Source: a virus
Strand: one strand, 5' to 3'
DNA: 26,803 nt
Virus record (IMG/VR): IMGVR_UViG_3300030085_002432
Location: 1-26,803 of that record
Positions 7,618-14,733 of this stretch are shown here, in pieces. The number at the start of each line of letters is the position of its first letter. The stretch's first letter is position 1. The translations under genes were made by a program, and so were the position numbers. The notes beneath the pieces were generated by a model. It worked only from the letters and a program-made list of their open reading frames with translations, did not search any database and was not told the origin of the DNA.

Positions 7618-8061
7618 ATGTCTGGTTACAACTACAGCAAAAACCGCTGTAGGGATACAGTTTTCTGGTTTCTGAGTAAGTACCTTCCCAATCATAAGAT
7701 TACAGTTTCTATTCATCATCGTGGAATGGTTCGTGATGGTGTAAAGGGATGGATTTCTGTTACTGATTGTGATTGGAGACCTAGAGAGTTTGAAATTGAA
7801 ATGCACAATAAGTTGACTATTGAAGATTACATAACTACACTTCTACATGAGTTATGGCATCTTTATCAGCATGTAAATGGATCTCTCAGGGACAAACGAG
7901 GTAAAAGATTCTGGAGAGGTATTGATCATTCTGATACCGAGTATTCAGATCAACCATGGGAAATCGATGCTTACAAAATGGAAAAAGTATTGTATAATGA
8001 ATACTTAAACCCAAATACTCAAAATACCTTCTTTTCTAACCGCCTAACTACTAATGTCTAA
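7618..8061 (+). CDS. HExxH metallopeptidase-like protein
   Basis: This 147-residue product starts at ATG 7618; an in-frame reading from 7594 would overlap the upstream small ORF, and its first eight residues look spurious. The key motif is HELWH at residues 77-81, a HExxH zinc site within a predicted helix (YITTLLHELWHLYQH). It is followed about 34 residues later by WEIDAYKMEKVL, whose Glu115 could be the third ligand of a gluzincin/SprT-like zincin. The region before the helix is beta-rich, as in minimal zincins. Substrate is unknown. A role in virion-protein maturation, host-protein cleavage or lysis would be guesswork. Confidence 0.65.
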   Translation: MSGYNYSKNRCRDTVFWFLSKYLPNHKITVSIHHRGMVRDGVKGWISVTDCDWRPREFEIEMHNKLTIEDYITTLLHELWHLYQHVNGSLRDKRGKRFWRGIDHSDTEYSDQPWEIDAYKMEKVLYNEYLNPNTQNTFFSNRLTTNV

Positions 8062-8251
8062 GAAAAAGTTCGTTTGCGTAAGTCCTCTCTCTAAAAAAGC
8101 AAAAAATCGTTTTGCTAATGAGATGGACCTATTTCATTCTTGTGAAATAGAAACAGAAGAAAATAATATGCTTTTTCTAGCATCTTTGAATAGAAAATAC
8201 TTCTTTTGGGTTCCAAAAAGTGGTAATGAACACTGGAGAGTTGAAAAATGA
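8054..8251 (+). CDS. Hypothetical protein (65 aa)
   Basis: The ATG at 8054 overlaps the end of the HExxH gene by eight bases, and the stop overlaps the next start by four. The product is basic at the N-terminus (MSKKKFVCVSPLSKKAKNRF) and then carries acidic and aromatic stretches (NRKYFFWVPKSGNEHW). It has no membrane segment. It resembles small hypothetical proteins I recall from cyanomyoviruses; no function is recognised. Confidence 0.7.
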   Translation: MSKKKFVCVSPLSKKAKNRFANEMDLFHSCEIETEENNMLFLASLNRKYFFWVPKSGNEHWRVEK

Positions 8252-8988
8252 GTGACAACATTAATTACAGCGAACACCACAACACTAGAAAAAGAACATG
8301 GAATAATCTTCATCCCGACTATGTAATAGATCCCGATGAAGATGTTGTTGTTTCTATGTTTCATGTTCCAATAGCTCACGTAAAAGTGAAAGATTGGCCA
8401 CGTAAGAAAGCAAAATTACTAAAGATATATGAAAACACTTTATCAAACTTTAATAGAGATCATGATGATCCATTTGATGTAACAACAGATTTTCATTACA
8501 ATGAATATGGAGATAATGGTTCTGGAGCTGAAACTTCTTATAGAGAAACGGTTAATACTCTTTTAGATGAAGAACTTGCTACACTAGAAAATCTATTGCT
8601 TCCTTCAGATCGGTGTATTGATAATTTTACTGAAGCTCTTGGTTTAGAAGAAGGAGTCTATTTTAAAATAACTAATATTTGGTTTGAAAAATCTGAGAAG
8701 TATGGACAACATACTCCACATACTCATGGGTCTCGCGGTTTTAGTTGTGTTTTATTTGTTAATTATGATAAAGAAGAGCATAAACCAACAGTTTATATGA
8801 ATCCATTTACTAGTTATTTTTATGGAACTAATCCAGATTGGACTTGTCCTGAAGCTGAGGAAGGATCTTTGCTTTGTTGGCCAGCTCCCATCGTGCATTA
8901 TACTTACCCAAATGGTTCGGATGCGAATCGTTTAGTATTGTCTTGGAATATGTCTATTATTGATGCAAATGGAGGAGTTTTAGAATGA
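8248..8988 (+). CDS. 2OG-Fe(II) oxygenase-like protein
   Basis: This is a 246-residue protein whose C-terminal half looks like a double-stranded beta-helix. The expected strand order is present: NIWFEK (143-148), HTPHTHG with His158/His160, FSCVLFVNY (165-173), GSLLCWPAPIVHYTYPN with distal His217, and NRLVLSWNM ending the barrel with Arg228. This matches the HxH...H...R layout of small phage oxygenase-like proteins (Pfam 2OG-FeII_Oxy_5 type). The classical HxD is replaced by HxH, so activity needs testing. The N-terminal 120 residues are helical and unassigned. A GGAG precedes the start, and the next oxygenase gene overlaps by four bases. Confidence 0.65.
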   Translation: MSDNINYSEHHNTRKRTWNNLHPDYVIDPDEDVVVSMFHVPIAHVKVKDWPRKKAKLLKIYENTLSNFNRDHDDPFDVTTDFHYNEYGDNGSGAETSYRETVNTLLDEELATLENLLLPSDRCIDNFTEALGLEEGVYFKITNIWFEKSEKYGQHTPHTHGSRGFSCVLFVNYDKEEHKPTVYMNPFTSYFYGTNPDWTCPEAEEGSLLCWPAPIVHYTYPNGSDANRLVLSWNMSIIDANGGVLE

Positions 8989-9650
8989 TTAGTTTTGATA
9001 AAACCACACAATCTGGAATATGTTACTTTCCCCCTCCATTCGTATCTTTTCAAAAAGTCGAAAAACATGAAGAAATCAAAAAACAATTAACCCCTCAGAT
9101 TGAAGATCATCTTGAGAAAAATTCTGATATTATCAAAAATGAATGGGTCTGTGATGTAATATCATCATTTCATTTTGGTGAAAACGAATTTTTATTTCAA
9201 AATGAACTTTTGATTGAGGCAATTTGGAATGCATATAATAGTTGTCTTGATGGTTTAATATGCGATAATTGGATACCAGAAACTACTGATCTAAGATCAA
9301 CTACACTAGTTGATATGTGGTATAACATATATAAACCTGGTGGAAATCAAGAAATTCACACTCATAAACCTTTTGAATTTTCTGGAATTTATATATTAGA
9401 TGATACTGAAATTAACAATACACTATTTTGGTATGAAGCAAATATGTTTCCCTCAGGACTAAACTCCTATATGTGTTCTAACAATCCTTCATACAGTGAT
9501 ACGACGTTTGGTGAAGTTGGAGAGGGGTACATAGTTATTTTTCCTGGATCTTTGCCTCATTATGTTCCAACTGTAAAAAATAGGAAAACCTCCATCTCAT
9601 TTAACTTTGAGTGTAATGATACATGTAATACTCATGGTGGAGATGAATGA
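8985..9650 (+). CDS. 2OG-Fe(II) oxygenase-like protein (2OG-FeII_Oxy_5 type)
   Basis: This 221-residue protein shows the signature order WYNIYKPGGNQEIHTH (metal ligands His125/His127), FSGIYIL, GYIVIFPGSLPHYVP (distal His192) and RKTSISFNFEC (Arg200, the usual 2OG-binding position). A GGAGGAG precedes its ATG, inside the end of the previous oxygenase gene, with a 4-base overlap. The N-terminal 105 residues are helical. The family is abundant in cyanophages; proposed roles include protein hydroxylation, but the substrate is unknown. Confidence 0.75.
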   Translation: MISFDKTTQSGICYFPPPFVSFQKVEKHEEIKKQLTPQIEDHLEKNSDIIKNEWVCDVISSFHFGENEFLFQNELLIEAIWNAYNSCLDGLICDNWIPETTDLRSTTLVDMWYNIYKPGGNQEIHTHKPFEFSGIYILDDTEINNTLFWYEANMFPSGLNSYMCSNNPSYSDTTFGEVGEGYIVIFPGSLPHYVPTVKNRKTSISFNFECNDTCNTHGGDE

Positions 9651-10240
9651 AAAAGGTAAGAGTAGTAAAAAATTTTGTAAATTCTAATGAAATTTTACTA
9701 TTGAATAAATGGTCTTTGCAAAATTATAAAAATAATCCTGGCAACTATATGGATGCTAATATGGATTCAATTCGTCCCAGAACAAGATTTACTACTAGAT
9801 TAGAAAATTCTCGCAATCATCATAAAGAAAGGATTTCTATAGATTACCCGAAAGAAGCATATACTATTAGAGATAGAATTAAAAGTAAGTTTGGATTATG
9901 GAATTACGAATCTCCACCATCTTTTGTTGATGGTATTGTTAATGGTATTGGTTTTGGTGAAGGAGCTATTGATGAACATATAGATCCAGTATACTATCCA
10001 AACACTCATACTTTACATTGCAATGTAATCTCTCAGAAATCAGATTCTGGTGGTGTTACTATTATTGGTGGAGAAGAGTATGATGTAAATGTTGGAGATT
10101 TACTCTGTTATGTTGTTTCTGATGTAAAGCATAGAGTCACCGTTACTAAAGGAAAAACCAACAGAATTTTGTGGGTTTATGGATTCTGTATATCGTCCTA
10201 TAAAATGGAAGAAATATTTTATGAAAAATTTTCTATTTAA
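9647..10240 (+). CDS. 2OG-Fe(II) oxygenase-like protein with HxD...H...R
   Basis: This 197-residue protein belongs to a different branch from its two upstream neighbours. It has a full facial triad: His111-Ile-Asp113 within DEHIDPVYY, His162 in SDVKHRV, and Arg173 in KTNRILW for 2OG binding. The strand containing THTLHCNVIS and the turn NVGDLLCYV fit the beta-helix core of AlkB/prolyl-hydroxylase-like enzymes. The N-terminus (MKKVRVVKNFVNSNEILLLN) resembles the opening of AlkB-like and P4H-like folds. It overlaps the previous gene by four bases. A nucleic-acid or protein substrate is possible. Confidence 0.75.
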   Translation: MKKVRVVKNFVNSNEILLLNKWSLQNYKNNPGNYMDANMDSIRPRTRFTTRLENSRNHHKERISIDYPKEAYTIRDRIKSKFGLWNYESPPSFVDGIVNGIGFGEGAIDEHIDPVYYPNTHTLHCNVISQKSDSGGVTIIGGEEYDVNVGDLLCYVVSDVKHRVTVTKGKTNRILWVYGFCISSYKMEEIFYEKFSI

Positions 10241-10427
10241 GCTAAGAAAAATATATGATATTTTAGTATATCCTGGACCAGATTTAACCTGGGAGGATGA
10301 AGTTGCATTGTATGAGTGGGTTAAAACCTTTAATGAAAGAACTGATAGAATAGAAGATAATCAAGTTTATATACGAGGAGAGATACTTAGACTTGAAAAA
10401 AAGATCGATAGATTGTATAATAAATAA
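10221..10427 (+). CDS. Small hypothetical protein (68 aa) with coiled-coil tail
   Basis: I choose ATG 10221 (preceded by GGAAG) over an in-frame start at 10179, which would overlap the oxygenase gene by 62 bases. The product begins MKNFLFKLRKIYDILVYPGP, a basic amphipathic segment. It then has TWEDEVALYEWVKTFNERTD and a heptad-like tail RGEILRLEKKIDRLYNK. No family is recognised. A short helical oligomerising or scaffold-type protein is possible. Confidence 0.6.
   Translation: MKNFLFKLRKIYDILVYPGPDLTWEDEVALYEWVKTFNERTDRIEDNQVYIRGEILRLEKKIDRLYNK
10419..10426 (+). promoter_or_regulatory. T4-late-type promoter element
   Basis: AATAAATA fits the NATAAATA pattern. It overlaps the end of the preceding ORF and lies 31 bases before the next start, which has a strong AAGGAG ribosome site. 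In such AT-rich DNA a chance match is possible. Confidence 0.4.
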
Positions 10428-10457
10428 GGTATCCTATTTTTTAAGGAGACTTATTTT

Positions 10458-10808
10458 ATGCCCGAAGAAAACGTAAATCTTTCATTATCTAATGATGGAA
10501 GTACCGCAGAAGTTAACCTTTCTTTTGATGGAAATGTTGATATTGCAACCAGTAGTCCTCTTCCTACTTCCGAATTAAGAGAATCCATGAAAGAATTTGT
10601 GGATATTGTATCGAAAGTAGTTGAGTCAGATATGGCTGATAAAGACGCTTTTGTCTTAATCCGAAAATCTTGGAGAGAACTCAGACAAGAAAAACTAAAA
10701 TTTTACCCAGTAAAACAAAAAAAGAAAAAGAATAAACTTAAATTGAAGAATAAGAAAAAAGGAATTATTAAAGGCAAAAAGAGAAAAAACAAAAAACAAA
10801 AAAAGTAA
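10458..10808 (+). CDS. Hypothetical protein with Lys-rich C-terminal tail
   Basis: A strong AAGGAG precedes ATG 10458. Residues 1-85 form an acidic, probably folded part with a beta-like start (VNLSLSNDGSTAEVNLSF) and a helical segment (ELRESMKEFVDIVSKVV). Residues 86-116 are an extreme basic tail in which 19 of 31 residues are Lys. The tail could bind nucleic acid or a negatively charged surface. The A-run at 10717-10723 places A_AAA_AAG in the phase of a -1 slippery site; slippage would stop translation three codons later and remove the tail. No family is recognised. The late context suggests a virion or assembly role. Confidence 0.65.
   Translation: MPEENVNLSLSNDGSTAEVNLSFDGNVDIATSSPLPTSELRESMKEFVDIVSKVVESDMADKDAFVLIRKSWRELRQEKLKFYPVKQKKKKNKLKLKNKKKGIIKGKKRKNKKQKK
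10718..10724 (+). promoter_or_regulatory. Possible -1 ribosomal slippery site A_AAA_AAG
   Basis: In-frame codons CAA AAA AAG give the heptamer A AAA AAG in the correct phase for -1 frameshifting. The -1 frame then reads GAA AAA GAA TAA, giving a product without the Lys-rich tail, as in the short DnaX form. No obvious downstream stem-loop or upstream Shine-Dalgarno stimulator was found. Confidence 0.25.
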
Positions 10809-10826
10809 ACTAGTGTAGGTTTTATT

Positions 10827-11507
10827 ATGAACATCTGGGAACACAATGATTTGTCTAATATCCAAGTAGAGGATTTTGAAGACTCAAAAATATACTGGAT
10901 GGATGATTTTTATAAGTATCCAGATTTAGTTTATGAAGAAATAACCAGAGAGGAACCTCCTCTCTGGAAATATGGTGAAGGTTGGAATACTGAAGGAAGT
11001 CAAAACAACATTCGTTTTATTGATGCCAGATGGAGTGAAGAAAGAGAGGGATTAGATCTTCCATATCAATCCCTCAGTAAAATTTTTAATCAACCCTCTA
11101 GTGATGAAGGTTTTTTAGTTACAAATCACACTAGATTTTTTACTGATGAGCAATCTTTAGAATTTAATAATTATAAAGATAATTTCTGGTGGCCTCATAC
11201 GGATAGTGGATATAATGCGATTGTTTATCTAAACAAATCTGAGGATGGATCTGAATATGGAACAAACTTATATAAAGTAAAGGATGAAGAACTTCTTCCG
11301 ACTGAAGGTGAACCAGAACATGCAAATCCCTGGCATTCTAAAGATAACTGGGATCTAATAGCAGCATTTAAGTCAAAATATAATAGAATGGTTGCTTTTA
11401 ATGGATTTATATATTATCATGGAATGAGTGTAGATTCTGATAAATGGTTTCATGAAACTAGAATAAATCAAGTTATGTTTTTTGATGACGAAAATTTTGA
11501 GAGATGA
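10827..11507 (+). CDS. 2OG-Fe(II) oxygenase-like protein (DUF6445-like)
   Basis: This 226-residue protein has an intact triad: WWPHTDSGYNAIVYLN gives His124 and Asp126, GFIYYHGMS gives His198, and HETRINQVMFF gives Arg212. The N-terminal WMDDFYKYPDLVYEEI is typical of DUF6445-type prolyl-hydroxylase relatives, where a short 'DFY..P..V' helix opens the fold. There is no good Shine-Dalgarno apart from GTAGG. It stands between the Lys-rich protein and another oxygenase-like gene. Substrate unknown. Confidence 0.75.
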   Translation: MNIWEHNDLSNIQVEDFEDSKIYWMDDFYKYPDLVYEEITREEPPLWKYGEGWNTEGSQNNIRFIDARWSEEREGLDLPYQSLSKIFNQPSSDEGFLVTNHTRFFTDEQSLEFNNYKDNFWWPHTDSGYNAIVYLNKSEDGSEYGTNLYKVKDEELLPTEGEPEHANPWHSKDNWDLIAAFKSKYNRMVAFNGFIYYHGMSVDSDKWFHETRINQVMFFDDENFER

Positions 11508-11516
11508 GGAGTTTGT

Positions 11517-12182
11517 ATGGCGTATAATTTAGATCATTATCATGGAGACGCTGTTACTCCAGTAGAGTCTGAAAATATAGAATTTGAAGACTTTCAAAAT
11601 GAAATTATTTTCTATAATAAGGTTTGGACGGCATTTCCAGCAGACGTTGATAATGAAGAAATAATTAAAGATTGTTATGATGCTCAAATACATCTTCCTG
11701 GAACACAAAGATCTAATGCTGGTGGATGGCAGAGTGAAGTTAGACCTCTAACAGAATCAGTTTTTAGAGCAACTCTTCCTCATGTTTATGATCTTGGCGT
11801 TAGAGCTGTAGAATTCTCTAATAAATGTTCTGAAGAACTTGGTTCGGATATAGAGTATAATTTAGATAGTGCTCATTTGTGGGTCAATATCAATAATCAG
11901 AATGACTATAATGTTATACATTCGCATCCACATTGTGATCTTATTGTATTATATTACGCTATCCATGAAAAAAGTATGGGAAATCTGCATTTAGTTAGAG
12001 CAGATGGATCATGTCATGTTTCTACTTTTATGGGTGTGAATGATTCTCATGAATATATTGTAGAACCAGAAGAGGGAATGTTTGTCGCTTTTCCTCCGCA
12101 TCTTTTACATTACGTTGATCCAAATCAAACAGGAAACGATAGAATTTCTATATCTTTCAACATGGCTGCTGTGAATGGATAA
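11517..12182 (+). CDS. 2OG-Fe(II) oxygenase-like protein (2OG-FeII_Oxy_5 type)
   Basis: GAGGAG precedes ATG 11517. The 221-residue product has the typical block order: LWVNINNQNDYNVIHSHPH (His135/His137), LIVLYYAIHE, an EGMFVAFPPHLLHYV block with distal His198, and DRISISFNM with Arg209. It is a closer paralogue of the 8985-9650 product than of its immediate upstream neighbour. It is the last oxygenase before the two adhesin-like genes, and a late promoter lies just downstream. Hydroxylation of tail proteins is a speculative role. Confidence 0.75.
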   Translation: MAYNLDHYHGDAVTPVESENIEFEDFQNEIIFYNKVWTAFPADVDNEEIIKDCYDAQIHLPGTQRSNAGGWQSEVRPLTESVFRATLPHVYDLGVRAVEFSNKCSEELGSDIEYNLDSAHLWVNINNQNDYNVIHSHPHCDLIVLYYAIHEKSMGNLHLVRADGSCHVSTFMGVNDSHEYIVEPEEGMFVAFPPHLLHYVDPNQTGNDRISISFNMAAVNG

Positions 12183-12200
12183 TAATATAAACTTCTGACT

Positions 12201-12208
12201 TATAAATA
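12201..12208 (+). promoter_or_regulatory. T4-late promoter TATAAATA
   Basis: This is an exact match to the canonical T4 late -10 element, in the gap between the oxygenase stop and the adhesin start at 12234. It implies a leader of about 20 bases. It is the clearest late promoter in the window and probably drives both tail-collar paralogues. Confidence 0.7.
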
Positions 12209-12233
12209 ATGAAAAAGAAATGCCTAGAATATA

Positions 12234-12767
12234 ATGTCGATCCTACAAGCTGACGGTATACAATTTGGTTCCGACTCTACCACTTTGGATTCATTATATG
12301 GAATTATACCCCAAAATTCTGTAACCGTATTTTTTGAATCTGCTGCTCCAACTGGTTGGACTAAGTTAACAACACACGATAATAAAGCACTTAGAGTTGT
12401 TACTGGAACTGGTGGAGGATTTGGTTCTGGTGGAACTTCTGGTGTCGGAGGAAATCCTTTTACCGATACTTTTAGATCTGTTCCTATTACTGGAACTGTA
12501 ACTACTTCTGGAACTGTAGGTGGACATACTCTGAGTATTACAGAATTACCTTCTCACTCTCACGCTGCTGGTTCCGCTATTGGAATTAACCCTCAACCTG
12601 GATCTGGAGTGAACGGAAGAGATACAAATACTTCAGGACCAGTTACAGGTTCTGTTGGTGGTGGTTCAGCACATACTCACCCATTTACGGGATCTCCTTC
12701 TCCATGGACGGCAAGTATTGATATGAATGTTAAATATATTGATGTTATTATATGTCGTTTTAACTGA
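12234..12767 (+). CDS. Tail-collar/short-fibre-type adhesin (177 aa)
   Basis: The N-terminus MSILQADGIQF leads into GIIPQNSVTVFFESAAPTGW (about 23-42), the typical start of a phage tail-collar or gp12-like domain. ALRVVTGTGGGFGSGG follows. Two His pairs, HSH (108-110) and HTH (147-149), resemble the metal-binding HxH motifs that knit trimeric receptor-binding tips. The protein ends with SIDMNVKYIDVIICRFN. A Gly/Ser-rich linker of about 35 residues lies between the His pairs. It is a tandem paralogue of the next gene. Host attachment is the likely role. Confidence 0.75.
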   Translation: MSILQADGIQFGSDSTTLDSLYGIIPQNSVTVFFESAAPTGWTKLTTHDNKALRVVTGTGGGFGSGGTSGVGGNPFTDTFRSVPITGTVTTSGTVGGHTLSITELPSHSHAAGSAIGINPQPGSGVNGRDTNTSGPVTGSVGGGSAHTHPFTGSPSPWTASIDMNVKYIDVIICRFN

Positions 12768-12788
12768 TATTGGAGGAGATAAAATACA

Positions 12789-14333
12789 ATGTCTATTTTA
12801 CAAGCAGATGGCATCCAATTCAGTGATGGATCAGTCCTTAACAGTTTTTATGGGATAATTCCACAAAGTAAAAAACTAGTCTTTTACCAAGCTGCTGCTC
12901 CTGTTGGTTGGTCGAAAACTACTACAGCTAACGATGATGCATCGATGCTACAAGATCAGAGTATTGATAATGTTAGTATTAGATTAGTTAGTGGATCATC
13001 TGGTGGGCAAGTCAACACGCTCTTCGGCACCATCGGTGATTTTACAACAGCAATGCCTGCGACTCCTAAGTCGTTTGATCCATTTCCTGTATCACGAGTC
13101 ACACAGTTTCAAGGTGCTGTAGAACCTCATACCTTGATTACTGATGAAATACCTTCTCATAGTCATGAGATAGGAAGTAGAGAAGTTGATGATGGACCTC
13201 CAGCTCCTACAGCATATCAAGCAACTTTACAAAGATCATATGCAGATAGATCTCCAACAAATCTTCAAACTGCATATCAACAACCAGTTGTATATCAACA
13301 ACCTGTTGTATATCAACAACCTTCTGCATATCAGCAACCAGCTACTAGACGAGCAACTCAACCCGTACAGAATCCAAGCACCTATCAGCAACCTACAAAT
13401 CCAAACCAACGAATAACAAGCCAACAACCCGATTCAACTAACCAAAGAGTTAATGTAACACAAAACCGTAATGAGAGAGTAAGGCAAAGAAATCCAGTAG
13501 CAAACTCAGCTAGAACTAGAAATAGTACACGAGTAAATAGACGAGCCTCACAACCAGTAAATAGAAGAAATAGAAATAATGCTCGTCAAAGAAATCCAAG
13601 ACCACAACCAAATCCACAAAGCCGTAATACTAGACAAACACGTAGTGAGAGGGATCGGGCAAGAAATCGTAATAGACGTGGCCGTAGAAGAAATAGAAGA
13701 AGAGTAAGAAGACGCCAAAACCGACAAGCTCCAGTAAGTCGTAATGTTCAGGTAACTAATAATGTTAGAAGAAGGGTTAATGTTAGACGCAGGCAGCCTA
13801 ATTCAACACAAAATCAGCAACCAAATACAACACCAGTCAACAGACAAAATCCTGTTAATGTGAACAGTAGAGTTCGGATTAGAACCCCTCAACAAAGAGG
13901 AGCACAAGTACAGCAACCAAATCCAGTCAACAGACAGACATCTATTCAAAATCCTAATCCAAATCCAATTCAAAATACAACACCATTAAGAACACCATCA
14001 ACCGCACAACAACCAAATAATACCCGAGTCACTGCTAATACTCGCGTAAATGCAACTAAAAGAGTTAATGCTAATACAAATCAACCAGTAACTGTTCCAA
14101 GTAATGTTCAAAATCCTGTAGTTAATTACAGTCCATATCCACAACCATTGATTGTTCCTGGAGATACTATAAGAGGTGATAATACTAATGCTCCAGATAC
14201 AGCACTGGTTGGTTCAAATCAAGCTCACAGTCACCCATTTACTGGAGGAGATATAGCTCCTCAACTTTCAGCTCCTTCTGGACTTAGTTTTCAGGTTCAG
14301 TATATTGATGTTATTATTTGCAGTTTAGACTAA
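12789..14333 (+). CDS. Tail-collar adhesin paralogue with large basic low-complexity insertion
   Basis: The ends match the previous protein: MSILQADGIQF...GIIPQSKKLVFYQAAAPVGW, then IPSHSHE (His124/His126) and, at the C-terminus, AHSHPFTGG (His480/His482) and VQYIDVIICSLD. Between the two His pairs, at about residues 140-460, is an insertion unlike any usual fibre. It starts with YQQP repeats (163-184, 199-202). It continues as Arg/Asn/Gln/Pro-rich sequence with an Arg core near 284-335. The insertion is almost certainly disordered and very basic. The reading frame is open for about 960 bases, which argues for selection. A GGAGGAG precedes the start. A role in binding anionic host surface polymers is inference. 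Confidence 0.75.
   Translation: MSILQADGIQFSDGSVLNSFYGIIPQSKKLVFYQAAAPVGWSKTTTANDDASMLQDQSIDNVSIRLVSGSSGGQVNTLFGTIGDFTTAMPATPKSFDPFPVSRVTQFQGAVEPHTLITDEIPSHSHEIGSREVDDGPPAPTAYQATLQRSYADRSPTNLQTAYQQPVVYQQPVVYQQPSAYQQPATRRATQPVQNPSTYQQPTNPNQRITSQQPDSTNQRVNVTQNRNERVRQRNPVANSARTRNSTRVNRRASQPVNRRNRNNARQRNPRPQPNPQSRNTRQTRSERDRARNRNRRGRRRNRRRVRRRQNRQAPVSRNVQVTNNVRRRVNVRRRQPNSTQNQQPNTTPVNRQNPVNVNSRVRIRTPQQRGAQVQQPNPVNRQTSIQNPNPNPIQNTTPLRTPSTAQQPNNTRVTANTRVNATKRVNANTNQPVTVPSNVQNPVVNYSPYPQPLIVPGDTIRGDNTNAPDTALVGSNQAHSHPFTGGDIAPQLSAPSGLSFQVQYIDVIICSLD
13269..13340 (+). repeat. Four in-frame 18-base repeats encoding xxYQQP
   Basis: Four consecutive 18-base units encode TAYQQP, VVYQQP, VVYQQP and SAYQQP. 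The two central units are nearly identical at DNA level, which suggests recent tandem duplication. A further YQQP lies at residues 199-202. Confidence 0.8.
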
Positions 14334-14367
14334 AAAAAGTTATAATTAAATTACATTGAGGTAAATT

Positions 14368-14733
14368 ATGTCTAGTGGAAAATGGTGCCCATTGATTCGT
14401 AAAAATTGTGTAGAACATAAGTGTGCATTTTATACACATGTTATGGGACACAATCCTAATACAGGACAACAAGTAGATGAATGGGCATGTTCTATTCAAT
14501 TTCTTCCAATGCTTTTGATTGAAAACTCTCAACAACAACGAGGAACTGGTGCTGCCGTAGAATCATTTAGAAATGAAATGGTAAAGGCAAATCAATCAAA
14601 CATAAATATTCTTGAAGCAGCTGCGAACATGTTTTCAACAACGCAGCAAGTTCAAGTTACTGATCAAACATCTGAACAAAAACTAATTACTGATTCTATA
14701 AATACAAACACAAGTCTTGGAGATAATCGATAA
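14368..14733 (+). CDS. Cys-rich conserved phage protein (121 aa)
   Basis: TGAGG precedes ATG 14368. Residues 1-45 carry Cys7, Cys14, His17, Cys19, His24, His28 and Cys41 (CPLIRKNCVEHKCAFY, then WACSIQF). This is a likely zinc or Fe-S site. The rest is a helical, Gln/Asn-rich segment (ENSQQQRGTGAAVESFRNE) with no membrane span. The same pattern is familiar from hypothetical proteins in T4-like cyanophages. Its stop shares a base with the start of the coiled-coil gene, so the two are likely translated together. Confidence 0.7.
   Translation: MSSGKWCPLIRKNCVEHKCAFYTHVMGHNPNTGQQVDEWACSIQFLPMLLIENSQQQRGTGAAVESFRNEMVKANQSNINILEAAANMFSTTQQVQVTDQTSEQKLITDSINTNTSLGDNR

Noticed and set aside
13269-13340. 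CRISPR-like array
   Set aside because: The 18-base units are directly tandem, in frame and coding, with no spacers.
13186-13427. Alternative-frame ORFs over the YQQP repeats on both strands
   Set aside because: The repeat makes several frames open by chance; only the main frame joins the conserved N- and C-terminal adhesin parts.
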